A stretch of 64,000 nucleotides of DNA from Arthrobacter psychrolactophilus (GCF_003219795.1 NZ_QJVC01000001.1:372001-436000); one strand, 5' to 3'. Shown: positions 15,952-26,406, counted from the stretch's first letter. Notes: a model not told the origin generated them from the sequence alone. Program-made: numbers and translations.

Positions 15952-18900
15952 ATGAACGCAGCAGACACCATGACAAGCACCATCCCAGCGGCCACCGCCG
16001 CGAACATTCCGGTCCCCGGCAACGATCTTGCCGATGAGACCATCGCCCTAGTCCGTCACTGGCTGACCGAGGCGGCAAAGTTCCCTGCTGACATCTCCGC
16101 CCAGCGTCTGGCCGGGGTGCTCAAGGACCCCAATGGTCTGGACTTCACGGTTGGCTTCGTCGACGGCGTCATCCGCCCCGAGGATCTCGCCGTGGCCGGC
16201 CGGAATCTGGCGGCGCTGGCCCCCAAGGTTCCCGCGTTCCTGCCCTGGTACATGCGCAGCGCCGTCCGGCTCGGTGGCGTCATGGCTCCCGTGCTGCCGC
16301 AGCTCGTCATCCCGATTGCCCGCAAGGTGTTGCGTGAGATGGTGGGCCACCTGATCGTGGATGCCACGGATGCCAAGCTGGGTCCGGCCATCGCCAAGAT
16401 CCGCAAGGGCGGGGTTGATTTGAACATCAACCTGCTCGGCGAGGCGGTCCTCGGCGAAAAGGAAGCCAACCGCCGCCTCGAGGGAACCCTGAAGCTGCTG
16501 GCGAGGGACGACGTCGACTACGTCTCCATCAAGGAGTCCTCCACCGTGGCGCCGCACTCCGCCTGGGCCTTTGACGACGCCGTCGATCACATCGTGGAAA
16601 AGCTCACCCCGCTGTACACGCTGGCCAATTCCTTCCCCAAGGCCAAGTTCATCAACCTGGACATGGAGGAATACAAGGACCTCGGCATGACGATTGCCGT
16701 CTTCAAGCGCATCCTGGACAAGCCCGAATTCAAGAAGCTCGAGGCAGGCATCGTGCTCCAGGCATACCTGCCGGACACGCTTGCGGCCATGATTGACCTC
16801 CAGGAATGGGCTGCCATTCGAACGGCCGACGGCGGCGCTCCCGTTAAGGTCCGCATCGTCAAGGGTGCCAACCTGCCCATGGAGCAGGTGCAGGCCTCCG
16901 TCTACGGCTGGCCGCTGGCGACCTGGGGCACCAAGCAGGACTCCGACACCAACTACAAGCGCATCGTGAATTACGCGCTGACGCCCGAACACATCAGCAA
17001 TGTCCACATCGGCGTGGCCGGGCACAACCTCTTCGACGTGGCTCACGCCTGGCTGCTCGCCAAGGACCGTGGCATCAGCACGGCATCCGGCCAGCTGGAA
17101 TTTGAGATGCTGCTGGGCATGGCCACGGGCCAGGCCGAGGCTGTGCGTCGCGACGTTGGCTCGCTCCTGCTCTATACACCCGTGGTGCACCCGGGTGAGT
17201 TCGACGTGGCCATCGCCTACCTCATCCGCCGCCTGGAAGAGGGCGCGAGCCAGGACAACTTCATGTCCGCCGTGTTTGAGCTATCCGAGAACGAGGCCTT
17301 GTTTGAGCGCGAGCAGCAGCGCTTCCTCGCCTCTCTCGCAGCGCTGGACACCGAGGTGCCGCCCACGAACCGCGTTCAGGATCGCTCGCTTCCGGCAGCC
17401 TCCGCGGCCCCCGAGGGCTTCGCCAATACCCCGGATACAGATCCGGCCTTGGCGCCGAACCGTGTCTGGGGCTCCGAGATCCTGAGTCGCATCCCCGGTT
17501 CCACACTGGGTGCGGCGCTCGTCGCGGACACGAGAGTCACCGACCTTGGCGAGCTCAACTGCATCGTGGAGACCGCCGTCGAGCATTCCACTGCCTGGGG
17601 TGCTCAGAGCGGCGCCGAGCGTGCGGCGATCCTGCACCGCGCTGGCGAGATTCTCGAATCCCGCCGCGCCGAGCTGCTCGAGGTCATGGCGTCCGAGACC
17701 GGCAAAACCCTGGACCAGGGTGACCCCGAGGTCAGCGAAGCCATCGACTTTGCCCACTACTACGCCGAGCGCGCCAAGGATCTGGAAACCGTCGACGGCG
17801 CAACGTTCGTTCCGGCGCGGCTCACCGTGGTGACTCCGCCGTGGAACTTCCCGGTGGCGATTCCGGCGGGCTCCACCCTGTCAGCGCTAGCCGCCGGCTC
17901 CGCCGTCGTCATTAAACCGGCGCCCCAGGCGCAGCGCAGCGGCTCCGTCATGATCCAAGCCCTGTGGGACGCGGGCGTTCCGCGCGAGGTTCTGGCGCTG
18001 GTGCAGCTGGGCGAAAACGAGCTGGGCCGCGCACTCGTTGCGCACCCGGCCGTGGACCGGGTCATCCTGACGGGTGGCTACGAGACCGCCGAACTGTTCC
18101 GGAGCTTCCGCACCGATCTGCCGCTGCTGGCCGAGACCTCCGGTAAAAACGCCATCATCGTCACGCCCAGCGCCGACCTTGACCTGGCCGCGAAGGACGT
18201 AGTCCAGTCCGCTTTCGGGCATGCCGGGCAGAAATGCTCCGCCGCCTCCTTGGTCATCATGGTGGGTTCCGTGGCGACGTCGCACCGTTTCCGCAACCAG
18301 CTGCTCGACGCTGCGGCAAGCCTCAACGTCGGCTACCCGGAGACCGCCACGAGCCAGATGGGGCCCGTGATTGAACCCGCCGCCGGCAAGCTGCTAGGTG
18401 CCCTGACCACCCTCGATGCCGGAGAATCATGGGCCATTGAACCGCGCCAGCTCGATGAGAGTGGGCGGCTCTGGTCCCCGGGTGTTCGCACGGGTGTTGC
18501 GGCAGGTTCCAACTTCCACCTGATGGAGTTCTTCGGCCCGGTATTGGGCGTCATGCACGCCGCAACGCTCGAGGAAGCCATCTCGATGGTCAATGCGATC
18601 GACTACGGCCTCACCTCCGGCCTGCACTCCCTGGATTCCGCGGAGATTGGCCTCTGGCTCGACACCATCCAGGCCGGAAACCTCTACGTCAACCGCGGCA
18701 TCACCGGTGCCATCGTGCAGCGTCAGCCCTTTGGTGGCTGGAAGAAGTCTGCTGTTGGAGCGGGCACCAAGGCTGGCGGGCCGAACTACCTCGCCGGTCT
18801 AGGCTCCTGGACCTCGGCCGAATCCACGGCCACGGCAATGCTGGGGGATTCCGCCCGGAAGATCCTGGCCGCTGCATCCTCGCTGCCCGCCGACGAGCTC

Positions 18901-19422
18901 GCGTTCCTGACGCGTTCCTTGCACAGTGATGCCGCCGCCTGGGCCGCCGAATTTGGCGTGGCCAGGGATGTCTCGGGACTCAGTGCCGAACGCAATGTGT
19001 TCCGCTACCTGCCGCTGAACCCGATGGTTCGTCTGGCCGAGGGTGGATCCATCGCGAAGCTGCTGCGCGTACTGGCGGCAGGAATCGTAGCCGGGGCGAG
19101 CCTGAAAGTCTCCTCCGGCGTCGAACTTCCCAGCGAGGTGACGGCGTTGCTGCTGAGCCTGCGTATCACGGTCGCCGAGGAGGACGACGCGGCCTGGCTC
19201 GTGACGGCGCAGCGATTTGGTGCCGGCCGCATCCGCCTGATTGGCGGCGATGCATCTGCCGTGTATGCGACCACCGGCGGGCGCCCCGATCTGGCGATTT
19301 ACCACGGCGAGGTCACGGAGGCCGGGCGCATCGAGATGCTGCCATTCCTGCACGAACAGGCCGTCAGCATCACGGCACACCGCTTTGGCACCCCGAATCA
19401 CCTCTCGGATGAGCTGATCTAA
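15952..19422 (+). CDS. putA: Bifunctional proline dehydrogenase / P5C dehydrogenase PutA
   Basis: Oxidises proline to glutamate in two steps. The protein has 1156 residues. The N-terminal half is the FAD-dependent proline dehydrogenase barrel, with VRIVKGANLPME near residue 300 and VHIGVAGHNLFDVA in the following strand. From about residue 500 comes the NAD-dependent aldehyde dehydrogenase: TVVTPPWNFPVAIPAG near 628, and FGHAGQKCSAAS with catalytic Cys762. The last 180 residues form the extra domain seen in long PutA proteins. There is no N-terminal ribbon-helix-helix domain, so it should not regulate itself as enterobacterial PutA does; the divergent LysR protein probably takes that role. 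Starts at 15952 and 15970 are both possible, as neither has a good ribosome site. Confidence 0.95.
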   Translation: MNAADTMTSTIPAATAANIPVPGNDLADETIALVRHWLTEAAKFPADISAQRLAGVLKDPNGLDFTVGFVDGVIRPEDLAVAGRNLAALAPKVPAFLPWYMRSAVRLGGVMAPVLPQLVIPIARKVLREMVGHLIVDATDAKLGPAIAKIRKGGVDLNINLLGEAVLGEKEANRRLEGTLKLLARDDVDYVSIKESSTVAPHSAWAFDDAVDHIVEKLTPLYTLANSFPKAKFINLDMEEYKDLGMTIAVFKRILDKPEFKKLEAGIVLQAYLPDTLAAMIDLQEWAAIRTADGGAPVKVRIVKGANLPMEQVQASVYGWPLATWGTKQDSDTNYKRIVNYALTPEHISNVHIGVAGHNLFDVAHAWLLAKDRGISTASGQLEFEMLLGMATGQAEAVRRDVGSLLLYTPVVHPGEFDVAIAYLIRRLEEGASQDNFMSAVFELSENEALFEREQQRFLASLAALDTEVPPTNRVQDRSLPAASAAPEGFANTPDTDPALAPNRVWGSEILSRIPGSTLGAALVADTRVTDLGELNCIVETAVEHSTAWGAQSGAERAAILHRAGEILESRRAELLEVMASETGKTLDQGDPEVSEAIDFAHYYAERAKDLETVDGATFVPARLTVVTPPWNFPVAIPAGSTLSALAAGSAVVIKPAPQAQRSGSVMIQALWDAGVPREVLALVQLGENELGRALVAHPAVDRVILTGGYETAELFRSFRTDLPLLAETSGKNAIIVTPSADLDLAAKDVVQSAFGHAGQKCSAASLVIMVGSVATSHRFRNQLLDAAASLNVGYPETATSQMGPVIEPAAGKLLGALTTLDAGESWAIEPRQLDESGRLWSPGVRTGVAAGSNFHLMEFFGPVLGVMHAATLEEAISMVNAIDYGLTSGLHSLDSAEIGLWLDTIQAGNLYVNRGITGAIVQRQPFGGWKKSAVGAGTKAGGPNYLAGLGSWTSAESTATAMLGDSARKILAAASSLPADELAFLTRSLHSDAAAWAAEFGVARDVSGLSAERNVFRYLPLNPMVRLAEGGSIAKLLRVLAAGIVAGASLKVSSGVELPSEVTALLLSLRITVAEEDDAAWLVTAQRFGAGRIRLIGGDASAVYATTGGRPDLAIYHGEVTEAGRIEMLPFLHEQAVSITAHRFGTPNHLSDELI

Positions 19423-19439
19423 GGCCGAGCGCGGTTTTT

Positions 19440-19502
19440 GCCACAGCCCCCCATTAATGCCACAGGTCTACCAGTGGCATTAATGGGGGGCTGCGGCATT
19501 TT
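19440..19502 (+). terminator. Terminator after putA
   Basis: A 24-bp stem with one mismatch (19440-19463 with 19474-19497), 10-base loop, followed by ATTTTTG on the plus strand. It separates putA from a convergent gene. Confidence 0.75.
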
Positions 19503-19539
19503 TGCGTTGGGGCGTCGCAGAGTGGGCCCGTGTCCGCGT

Positions 19540-20103
19540 TTAGCCCTGCACACGCTGCCCGAGCCGGCCCAGCCACGCCTCGGCCTCGGCGGGCGAGGTC
19601 AGCCGCACCACGCGCAGCCCTGGGAATTTCGATTCCAGGGTGGGCACGAGTTTTTTCAGCGAATGCCGGGTATTCCAGCCCCAGCGAATGATGTGATCGT
19701 CATCCGTGAAGATGCCCCAGAGCGGGCCCTCGTAGTTGCCGTTCCACAGCTCCTCCCGGCGCAGCCGTCGCCGCACGGTCCGCCGGATCAGCCGCGACAT
19801 CGAAACCCTCACCGGATAATCAAGCCATATCAGCAGCTGGGCGCGCTCGGCCAGCAAGGGGCGGACCTGCCGATATTGCCACTCCGTCGCCCATCCCGGT
19901 GCACTGCTCAGATGCTCGACGTCGGACAGGAAGTCCGCGCGCGGCTCCCAGTTGGGTCCGTGGAACAGACTGTCGAGCTCGGTATACGGCAGGCCCAAAA
20001 GCTCGGCAACACGTCGGCTCAGCGTGCTCTTCCCCGCACCGGAAACGCCAGCCACTAAGACTCGCTGTGGCAGGGTGGGCAGGCGGTCGGAAGCGGCAAG
20101 CAT
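19540..20103 (-). CDS. P-loop nucleotide kinase-like protein (FlaR/adenylate-kinase-like)
   Basis: A 187-residue cytoplasmic ATP-binding protein. The Walker A motif VAGVSGAGKSTLSRRVA lies at residues about 16-32, followed by the substrate-side segment LPYTELDSLFHGPNW typical of the AAA_17/FlaR-like kinases often annotated as adenylate kinase or topology modulation protein. A basic RLIRRTVRRRLRREEL stretch acts as the lid-type arginine region, and WLDYP marks the Walker B strand. The start at 20103 follows TAAACT (complement of 20111-20116) by seven bases. The reading frame continues open upstream, but that part is antisense to cbs and is rejected. The true substrate is unknown. Confidence 0.82.
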   Translation of the reverse strand: MLAASDRLPTLPQRVLVAGVSGAGKSTLSRRVAELLGLPYTELDSLFHGPNWEPRADFLSDVEHLSSAPGWATEWQYRQVRPLLAERAQLLIWLDYPVRVSMSRLIRRTVRRRLRREELWNGNYEGPLWGIFTDDDHIIRWGWNTRHSLKKLVPTLESKFPGLRVVRLTSPAEAEAWLGRLGQRVQG

Positions 20104-20171
20104 GCTCCACAGTTTATTGCGCCAAGAGCGCCAAACAGTAACCTGTCTTGGCCAGTTTAGTGGCGGGGGAC

Positions 20172-20184
20172 TACGTTGGAGGGT
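20172..20184 (+). promoter_or_regulatory. -10 box of leaderless cbs transcript
   Basis: TACGTT at 20172-20177 ends seven bases before the ATG at 20185. It overlaps the alternative TTG start at 20176, which argues for the ATG as the real start. Confidence 0.5.
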
Positions 20185-21570
20185 ATGAAGTATGCGAACT
20201 CCGTCCTGGACCTTATTGGCAACACCCCCTTGGTTAAATTGAACAAGGTGACCGAGGGTATCCAGGCCACCGTTTTGGTGAAACTTGAGTACATGAACCC
20301 GGGCGGTTCCGCCAAGGACCGGATCGCGGTCAAGATGCTGGACGAGGCTGCCAAAGAAGGCAAAATAAAGCCCGGCGGAACGGTCGTTGAACCCACGAGT
20401 GGCAACACCGGCGTGGCCATGGCAATGGTGGCCCAGGCACGAGGTTACAAGTGCGTGTTTGTGGTTCCCGACAAGGTCGGCGAGGACAAGCGTGCCGTGC
20501 TCCAGGCCTATGGTGCCGAGGTTGTCGTCACGCCCACAGCCGTTGCCGCCGACTCCCCGCAGTCCTACTACGGCGTCTCCGATCGTCTGGTCAAGGAGAT
20601 CCCGGGCGCCTACAAGCCGGACCAGTTCTCGAACCAGAACGGCCCGCTGAGCCACTATGAAACCACGGGCCCGGAAATTTGGCGCGACACCGAAGGGAAG
20701 ATCACCCACTTCGTGGCCGGCGTGGGCACGGGTGGCACGATCTCCGGAACCGGCCGCTTCCTGCGTGAGGCTTCCGCTGACCGTCCCGAGTCCGACGGCG
20801 GCGAGGTCAAGATCATCGGCGCCGACCCGGAAGGCTCTGTCTACTCGGGTGGCACGGGACGGCCTTACCTCGTGGAAGGTGTGGGCGAGGACATCTGGCC
20901 TCCCTCTTACGACAAGAACGTTCCGCACCAGATCATCGCCGTGACTGATAACGACAGCTTCTCCATGACGCGCCGCCTAGCACGCGAGGAGGGCCTGCTC
21001 GTGGGAGGTTCCTCCGGAATGGCTGTTGTGGCCGCGCTGGAAGCCGCCAAGGACCTGGGACCTGAGGCCGTCGTCGTCGTGCTTTTGCCTGATAGTGGCC
21101 GCGGCTACCTGGCGAAGATTTTTGATGACAAGTGGATGCAGTCGTACGGCTTCTTGAAGGTCACCGACGAGCCTGCCATTGGCGATGTGCTCAAGGCTAA
21201 GACAGGTCAACTGCCGGCTCTGGTGCACATTCACCCGAATGAAACCGTGCGCGATGTCATTAACCTAATGAGCGAATACGGCGTCTCCCAGATTCCCGTG
21301 CTCTCCGCCGAGCCGCCGGTAGTCATGGGTGAGGTGCTGGGCTCCGTCGACGAGCGCACCTTGACCGGCAAACTTTTCCGTCACGAGGCGAAGCTGACGG
21401 ACAAGATCACCGAACACATGCAGCCGCTGCTGCCCATCATCGGATCCCTGGAACCGATCTCCGCCGCGCGCACCAAATTGCAGGATGTGGATGCGCTCAT
21501 GGTGACGTTTGTGGGGGCGCCCGTTGGCGTGCTGACCCGTCACGACCTCCTGACCTACCTCAACGACTGA
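20185..21570 (+). CDS. cbs: Cystathionine beta-synthase
   Basis: PLP enzyme of the transsulfuration pathway, 461 residues, condensing serine (or activated serine) with homocysteine to cystathionine. The cofactor lysine is Lys44 in NPGGSAKDR; the substrate loop is EPTSGNTGVAMAM, and the phosphate-binding loop GVGTGGTISGTGRF is intact. A C-terminal Bateman module of two CBS motifs (about residues 335-455) includes MSEYGVSQIPVL and VGAPVGVLTRHDLL. No N-terminal haem-binding domain is present. It is followed after 26 bases by metB, an arrangement that links methionine and cysteine in both directions. The ATG is chosen over the TTG three codons upstream for the reasons given at the promoter entry. 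Confidence 0.95.
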   Translation: MKYANSVLDLIGNTPLVKLNKVTEGIQATVLVKLEYMNPGGSAKDRIAVKMLDEAAKEGKIKPGGTVVEPTSGNTGVAMAMVAQARGYKCVFVVPDKVGEDKRAVLQAYGAEVVVTPTAVAADSPQSYYGVSDRLVKEIPGAYKPDQFSNQNGPLSHYETTGPEIWRDTEGKITHFVAGVGTGGTISGTGRFLREASADRPESDGGEVKIIGADPEGSVYSGGTGRPYLVEGVGEDIWPPSYDKNVPHQIIAVTDNDSFSMTRRLAREEGLLVGGSSGMAVVAALEAAKDLGPEAVVVVLLPDSGRGYLAKIFDDKWMQSYGFLKVTDEPAIGDVLKAKTGQLPALVHIHPNETVRDVINLMSEYGVSQIPVLSAEPPVVMGEVLGSVDERTLTGKLFRHEAKLTDKITEHMQPLLPIIGSLEPISAARTKLQDVDALMVTFVGAPVGVLTRHDLLTYLND

Positions 21571-21596
21571 CCGTTTCCAGACTAAGGAACAAGACC

Positions 21597-22760
21597 ATGA
21601 CCGAAGGCTTCAATACCCGCGCCGTCCATGCCGGACAGACTCCCGACGCCACGACCGGCTCGGTAATCCCGCCGCTCTACCAGACCACCACCTTCGCCCA
21701 GGATGGGATCGGCCAGCTGCGCAACGGCTACGAATACGGCCGCGGCACCAATCCCACGCGCGACGGACTGCAGGAGCAGCTTGCAGCGCTCGAGGGTGGC
21801 AAGTTCGCGTTTAGCTTCGCCTCCGGCCTCGCCGCCGAGGATGCCCTGATCCGTGCGCTGCTGCTCCCGGGTGATCACATCATCATGGGTAACGATGTTT
21901 ATGGGGGAACCTACCGACTCATCAACCGTGTGCTTTCCGTCTGGGGCATCAGCAACGCTGCCGTTGACATGAACGACGCCGATGCGCTGGCTGCCGCTGT
22001 GGCCGCGGGAGGCCCGGAAGGCACGACGAAGATGATCTGGGTCGAGACGCCGTCGAACCCCATGATGAAGATTACCGACATCGCCGCGCTCGCCGAGGTG
22101 GCTCACGCTGCTGGCGCGCTGCTGGTTGTCGATAACACCTTCGCCTCGCCGTACCTGCAGAACCCGCTCGCCCTGGGCGCCGACGTCGTGGTGCACTCCA
22201 CGACGAAGTACATTGGCGGACACTCGGATGCCTCCGGTGGCGCCATCGTCCTCTCCGACGCCGAGGCTGCCGAGAAGATTGGCTTCGTTCAGTTCGCTGT
22301 TGGCGCGGTCTCCGCTCCCATGGAAGCCTGGCTGACCACGCGCGGGCTCAAGACCCTGGGTGTGCGCATGGATCGCCACTGCTCCAACGCCCAGAGCATC
22401 GCCGAATGGCTGCTGACCCGTCCCGAGGTTGAAAAGGTGCTCTACCCGGGCCTGCCCGATCATCCCGGCCACGAGCTCGCCGCACGTCAGATGCGCGGCT
22501 TTGGCGGCATGATCTCGGTGCAGTTCAAGGGTGGCGAGGCTGCTGCGCGTAAGGTCGCAGAGTCCACCAAGCTGTTCACGTTGGCCGAATCGCTGGGTGG
22601 TGTTGAGTCGCTCATGAATTACCCCTCCGAGATGACGCACGCGTCCGTCAAGGGCACCGAGCTGGCCGTGCCGGAGAACCTGATCCGCCTGTCCGTGGGC
22701 ATCGAGGATGTGGCCGATCTGCTGGCCGATCTGGAGCAGGCACTGAACGCCTTGGCCTAA
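21597..22760 (+). CDS. metB: Cystathionine gamma-synthase / gamma-lyase family enzyme
   Basis: PLP-dependent enzyme of the Cys/Met metabolism family, 387 residues. The cofactor lysine is Lys204 in HSTTKYIGGHSDASGG; other signatures are EYGRGTNPTRDGLQEQLAAL near the N-terminus and VETPSNPMMKITDI. AAGGA nine bases before the ATG supports the start. It lies in an operon with cbs. In actinobacteria such proteins are annotated as cystathionine gamma-synthase but may also act as gamma-lyase; sequence alone does not separate the two. Beside cbs, a lyase role completing the route from homocysteine to cysteine is at least as plausible as synthesis. Confidence 0.93.
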   Translation: MTEGFNTRAVHAGQTPDATTGSVIPPLYQTTTFAQDGIGQLRNGYEYGRGTNPTRDGLQEQLAALEGGKFAFSFASGLAAEDALIRALLLPGDHIIMGNDVYGGTYRLINRVLSVWGISNAAVDMNDADALAAAVAAGGPEGTTKMIWVETPSNPMMKITDIAALAEVAHAAGALLVVDNTFASPYLQNPLALGADVVVHSTTKYIGGHSDASGGAIVLSDAEAAEKIGFVQFAVGAVSAPMEAWLTTRGLKTLGVRMDRHCSNAQSIAEWLLTRPEVEKVLYPGLPDHPGHELAARQMRGFGGMISVQFKGGEAAARKVAESTKLFTLAESLGGVESLMNYPSEMTHASVKGTELAVPENLIRLSVGIEDVADLLADLEQALNALA

Positions 22761-22803
22761 GCCTCGTCCCATCTCAGGGGCTCGTGAAGCTTTATTTTTT
22801 TCA

Positions 22804-22845
22804 AGAGCATCCTCGCACTGACACGGTGCGAGGATGCTCTTTTTG
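22804..22845 (+). terminator. Terminator of the cbs-metB operon
   Basis: A perfect 15-bp stem (22804-22818 with 22826-22840), seven-base loop, followed by TTTTTG. Confidence 0.92.
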
Positions 22846-22949
22846 TAGCGTCCATTGCCGTGGACGCTTTCTACGATGTAGGGAAATTTTCAGATCACTT
22901 ACACTATTTACCTGTTAAAATATATGTCAATAAGGTAACAGTTAGCTGA

Positions 22950-23840
<891 letters not shown>

Positions 23841-23851
23841 CTTCACCGCCC

Positions 23852-23952
23852 AACGCGGCATCACATTACGGCGGTAAAACGCCGAACGCGGCATCACTTC
23901 CTGTGAAGTGATGCCGCGTTCGTCATTAACCGCACTAAAGTGATGCCGCGTT
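23852..23952. repeat. Cluster of four AACGCGGCATCAC repeats forming nested hairpins
   Basis: Direct copies at 23852-23864 and 23885-23899; inverted copies at 23906-23920 and 23938-23952. The inner two form a perfect 17-bp stem (23884-23900 with 23905-23921) with a CTGT loop; the outer two can pair around it. It lies between convergent genes. Related copies occur at 43476 and 50668. Confidence 0.8.
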
Positions 23953-23963
23953 TCTGGGTGGGA

Positions 23964-25373
23964 TTAGACGCGGGAGGCGGCGGCGCCTACTCGGGACTCG
24001 GCGTCGTAGGAGTAGACCTGTTTGCCGCCGATGAAGACCGTCACCGCGCGGGACATGATGTCCAAGGGATCGCCGCTCCACAAGACAAGGTCGGCATCCT
24101 TGCCCACCTTGAGTGAACCGATGCGAGCGTCCAGACCCAGCACCTTGGCGGGGTTGATCGTGATGGCGCGCAGGGCCACCTCGGGATCCAAGCCTTCACG
24201 GACTGCGAAGGTGGCCTGGTGCACCAGGAAGTTGATGGGCACCACGGGGTGGTCGGTGATGATGGAGATCTCCACACCGGCCGCCGCCAACTTGCCCGGG
24301 TTTGCGATGGACCGACCGCGCAGTTCCGGCTTTGACTTCGTGGTGAATAACGGTCCGATCAGCACCGGCGTGCCGCGCTTGGCCAGAACATCGCCGAGAA
24401 TATGCGCCTCGGTGCCGTGATCAATCACGAGGTCGTAGTCAAACTCATCGGCCAGGCGTATCGCCGTGGCAATGTCGTCGGCCCGGTGGCAGTGTTGGCG
24501 CCAGGGGATCTCGCGGCGCAGCACCATCGCGAGCGCCTCCATGTGAGCGTCGCGCGGGCGCGGCTCGGGCAGCGCCATCCAGTTCTGGGCCGCCATGAAC
24601 GCCTGTCGAATGACCAGCGCCGTCCCCAGCCGGGTGGAGGGGGTCTTCTTCATGTCGCCGTACACGTTTTTGGGGTTCTCGCCCAGGGCCGACTTCAGCC
24701 CGCTGGGGGAGCGCAGCACCATCTCCTCGATGTAGCGACCGTGCGTGTGCATCGCCACGGCCAGCCCGCCGATCGGATTGGCCGACCCCGGATTCACGTT
24801 CACGGCCGTGATTCCGCCAGCCAGGGCGTCGTTAAAGCCCAGATCGAAAGGGTCGACGGCGTCAATGGCCCGTACCGCTGCCATGACGGGGTCGGTCTTC
24901 TCATTGACGTCGCTCGTGGAGCCAATCTCACCCTCGGGGTGCATGCCGAGGTGGACGTGAGCGTCGATGAGGCCGGGCAGCAGCCACTGGCCCTTCGCAT
25001 CGATGACGTCGGCGCCCTCGGGAACCTGAACGGAGGCGCCCAGACCCAGGATCTTGCCGCCTTCCACGAGTACGGTGCCGTCAAAGGGCTGACCCTCGAC
25101 CGGCACCACGTGGGCGTTGGTGATGGCCAGCACGCGCTTCTTTGCTGCGGCTGCGGCCTCACGAATCGTGGCGCTGATCGAGGCTGTGTCGGCCACAGGC
25201 TGCACGGGCACGGCCTTGCCGGACTTTTTACCGGGCTTGGCAGCGGCGGATTTGGCCACGGGGAGACCACCTGGTTTTCCTGCTGGCGCAGCCGCCCGGC
25301 GGGTGACCCGACCTGGCACAAAGGCGCTCTCTGACGTTCCGCCGGGCTTCGGGGTGGGTGCTGAGGGTGTCAT
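23964..25373 (-). CDS. Amidohydrolase-family protein with low-complexity N-terminal extension
   Basis: A 469-residue cytoplasmic metal-dependent hydrolase related to imidazolonepropionase and dihydroorotase-like proteins. The first 70 residues are Pro/Ala/Lys-rich and unlikely to be folded (for example AAAKPGKKSGKAVPVQP). The metal-binding HxH occurs in LPGLIDAHVHLGMHPEGEIG at about residues 135-150; later candidate ligands are QHCHRADDI and VIDHGTEAHI, and the final Asp is in ISIITDHPVV. The C-terminus GKDADLVLWSGDPLDIMS is typical of the superfamily. The substrate is unknown. It is monocistronic, and its upstream region carries three direct repeats. The long N-terminal tail is unusual for the family. 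Confidence 0.85.
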   Translation of the reverse strand: MTPSAPTPKPGGTSESAFVPGRVTRRAAAPAGKPGGLPVAKSAAAKPGKKSGKAVPVQPVADTASISATIREAAAAAKKRVLAITNAHVVPVEGQPFDGTVLVEGGKILGLGASVQVPEGADVIDAKGQWLLPGLIDAHVHLGMHPEGEIGSTSDVNEKTDPVMAAVRAIDAVDPFDLGFNDALAGGITAVNVNPGSANPIGGLAVAMHTHGRYIEEMVLRSPSGLKSALGENPKNVYGDMKKTPSTRLGTALVIRQAFMAAQNWMALPEPRPRDAHMEALAMVLRREIPWRQHCHRADDIATAIRLADEFDYDLVIDHGTEAHILGDVLAKRGTPVLIGPLFTTKSKPELRGRSIANPGKLAAAGVEISIITDHPVVPINFLVHQATFAVREGLDPEVALRAITINPAKVLGLDARIGSLKVGKDADLVLWSGDPLDIMSRAVTVFIGGKQVYSYDAESRVGAAASRV

Positions 25374-25475
25374 GACGGCCTTTCGTTTGCCAATGGTGAA
25401 CTATTCCAAGCTACAACGTTTACTCGTGTGCGGGGCCACTGCGGGAGGCATATCAAACGGTGTCCCACTTTCTTA

Positions 25476-25603
25476 GATGCGCTGAACACGGAGTGAGTTA
25501 GGCGCAAAGGGTGCGGCCCATTTCTGAATGCGATGAACCCGCAGTGAGTTTTGTGCCAGTGGACAAGATGCGCTGGAATCGCCGTGAGTTTTGCGCAGAA
25601 TGG
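25476..25603. repeat. Three imperfect direct repeats, about 35 bases each
   Basis: Units start at 25476, 25526 and 25567 and share GATGCGCTGAA, then GTGAGTT and a following G(C/T)GC/TGCC element. They lie between the divergent amidohydrolase and SDR genes. Confidence 0.6.
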
Positions 25604-25629
25604 TTCACCTACGCGCCTAGGCTGGGGCC

Positions 25630-26379
25630 ATGTATACAAAGACTGTTCTGATCACAGGGGTTGGCCGCACGGTGGGCATTGGAGCCGCGGTGGCGCGAGC
25701 CCTCGCCGCTGATGGCTGGAACATCGTGCTGAATTATTGGCAGGCCTATGACGCGCGCATGCCCTGGGGCGAGCAGCCGCAGGACATTGGCACGTTGACC
25801 GCCGAGCTCGAGGCGGCCGGAGCCACGGTCTGGTCCCTGCCGGCAGATTTGGCGGACCCGGACGCCGTCGAGCGTTTGATGGCCGAGATCGCGACGCAGG
25901 CCGGGCCCCTCACGGGCATGGTGCTCTCACATTGTGAGTCGGTCGATTCCGGAGTCCTGGACACCTCCCTGGAAAGTTTCGAGCGCCACTTCGCCGTCAA
26001 CACGCGCGCCAACTGGCAGTTGATTGCCGCCTTCGCCCGGCAAAAGACGGACGACGGCGGAGCTATCGTCGCGCTGACCAGTGACCACACAGCCTTCAAC
26101 GTTCCGTACGGGGCGTCGAAGGGTGCGCTGGACCGCATCGTGATTGCCGCGGCACGGGAGCTGGGCGGGCAGGGCATCAGCGCCAATGTCCTCAACCCGG
26201 GCCCCGTCGACACCGGCTGGATGGATGCGGATACCCGGGCGTCCCTCACGGCGCTGCAACCGGGCGGGCGGCTCGGCACCCCGGCCGATGTGGCCCCGAC
26301 CGTCGCCTTCCTGCTTTCCCCGGGCGGGCGCTGGGTCAGCGGCCAGCTCATCAAGGCAGACGGTGGCTTCTCAGCATAA
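25630..26379 (+). CDS. Short-chain dehydrogenase/reductase
   Basis: A 249-residue NAD(P)-dependent oxidoreductase of the classical SDR type. The N-terminal nucleotide motif is TGVGRTVGIGAAVA, a slightly unusual form of TGxxxGxG. The catalytic Ser, Tyr and Lys lie in ALTSDHTAF and YGASKGAL; LNPGPVDTGWMD follows the active site. The substrate cannot be named. TAGGCT at 25618-25623, six bases before the ATG, indicates a leaderless message. Only 27 bases separate it from the KdpD-like kinase gene, so it may be co-transcribed with the two-component system, which would be an unusual partnership. Confidence 0.88.
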   Translation: MYTKTVLITGVGRTVGIGAAVARALAADGWNIVLNYWQAYDARMPWGEQPQDIGTLTAELEAAGATVWSLPADLADPDAVERLMAEIATQAGPLTGMVLSHCESVDSGVLDTSLESFERHFAVNTRANWQLIAAFARQKTDDGGAIVALTSDHTAFNVPYGASKGALDRIVIAAARELGGQGISANVLNPGPVDTGWMDADTRASLTALQPGGRLGTPADVAPTVAFLLSPGGRWVSGQLIKADGGFSA

Positions 26380-26406
26380 ATGGATCAGGCACTGTAAGAA
26401 TGAACT

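Noticed and set aside
16048-17190. 380-codon minus-strand frame opposite putA
   Set aside because: Shadow of the proline dehydrogenase domain; no motif, no promoter or ribosome site.
20104-20928. Upstream extension of the kinase-like frame on the minus strand (to 462 residues)
   Set aside because: It runs antisense through cbs, has a composition typical of a GC-rich shadow frame, and the kinase homology begins at 20103 behind its own -10-like box.
25476-25603. CRISPR array
   Set aside because: Only three imperfect units with irregular spacing and diverged sequence; no cas genes.
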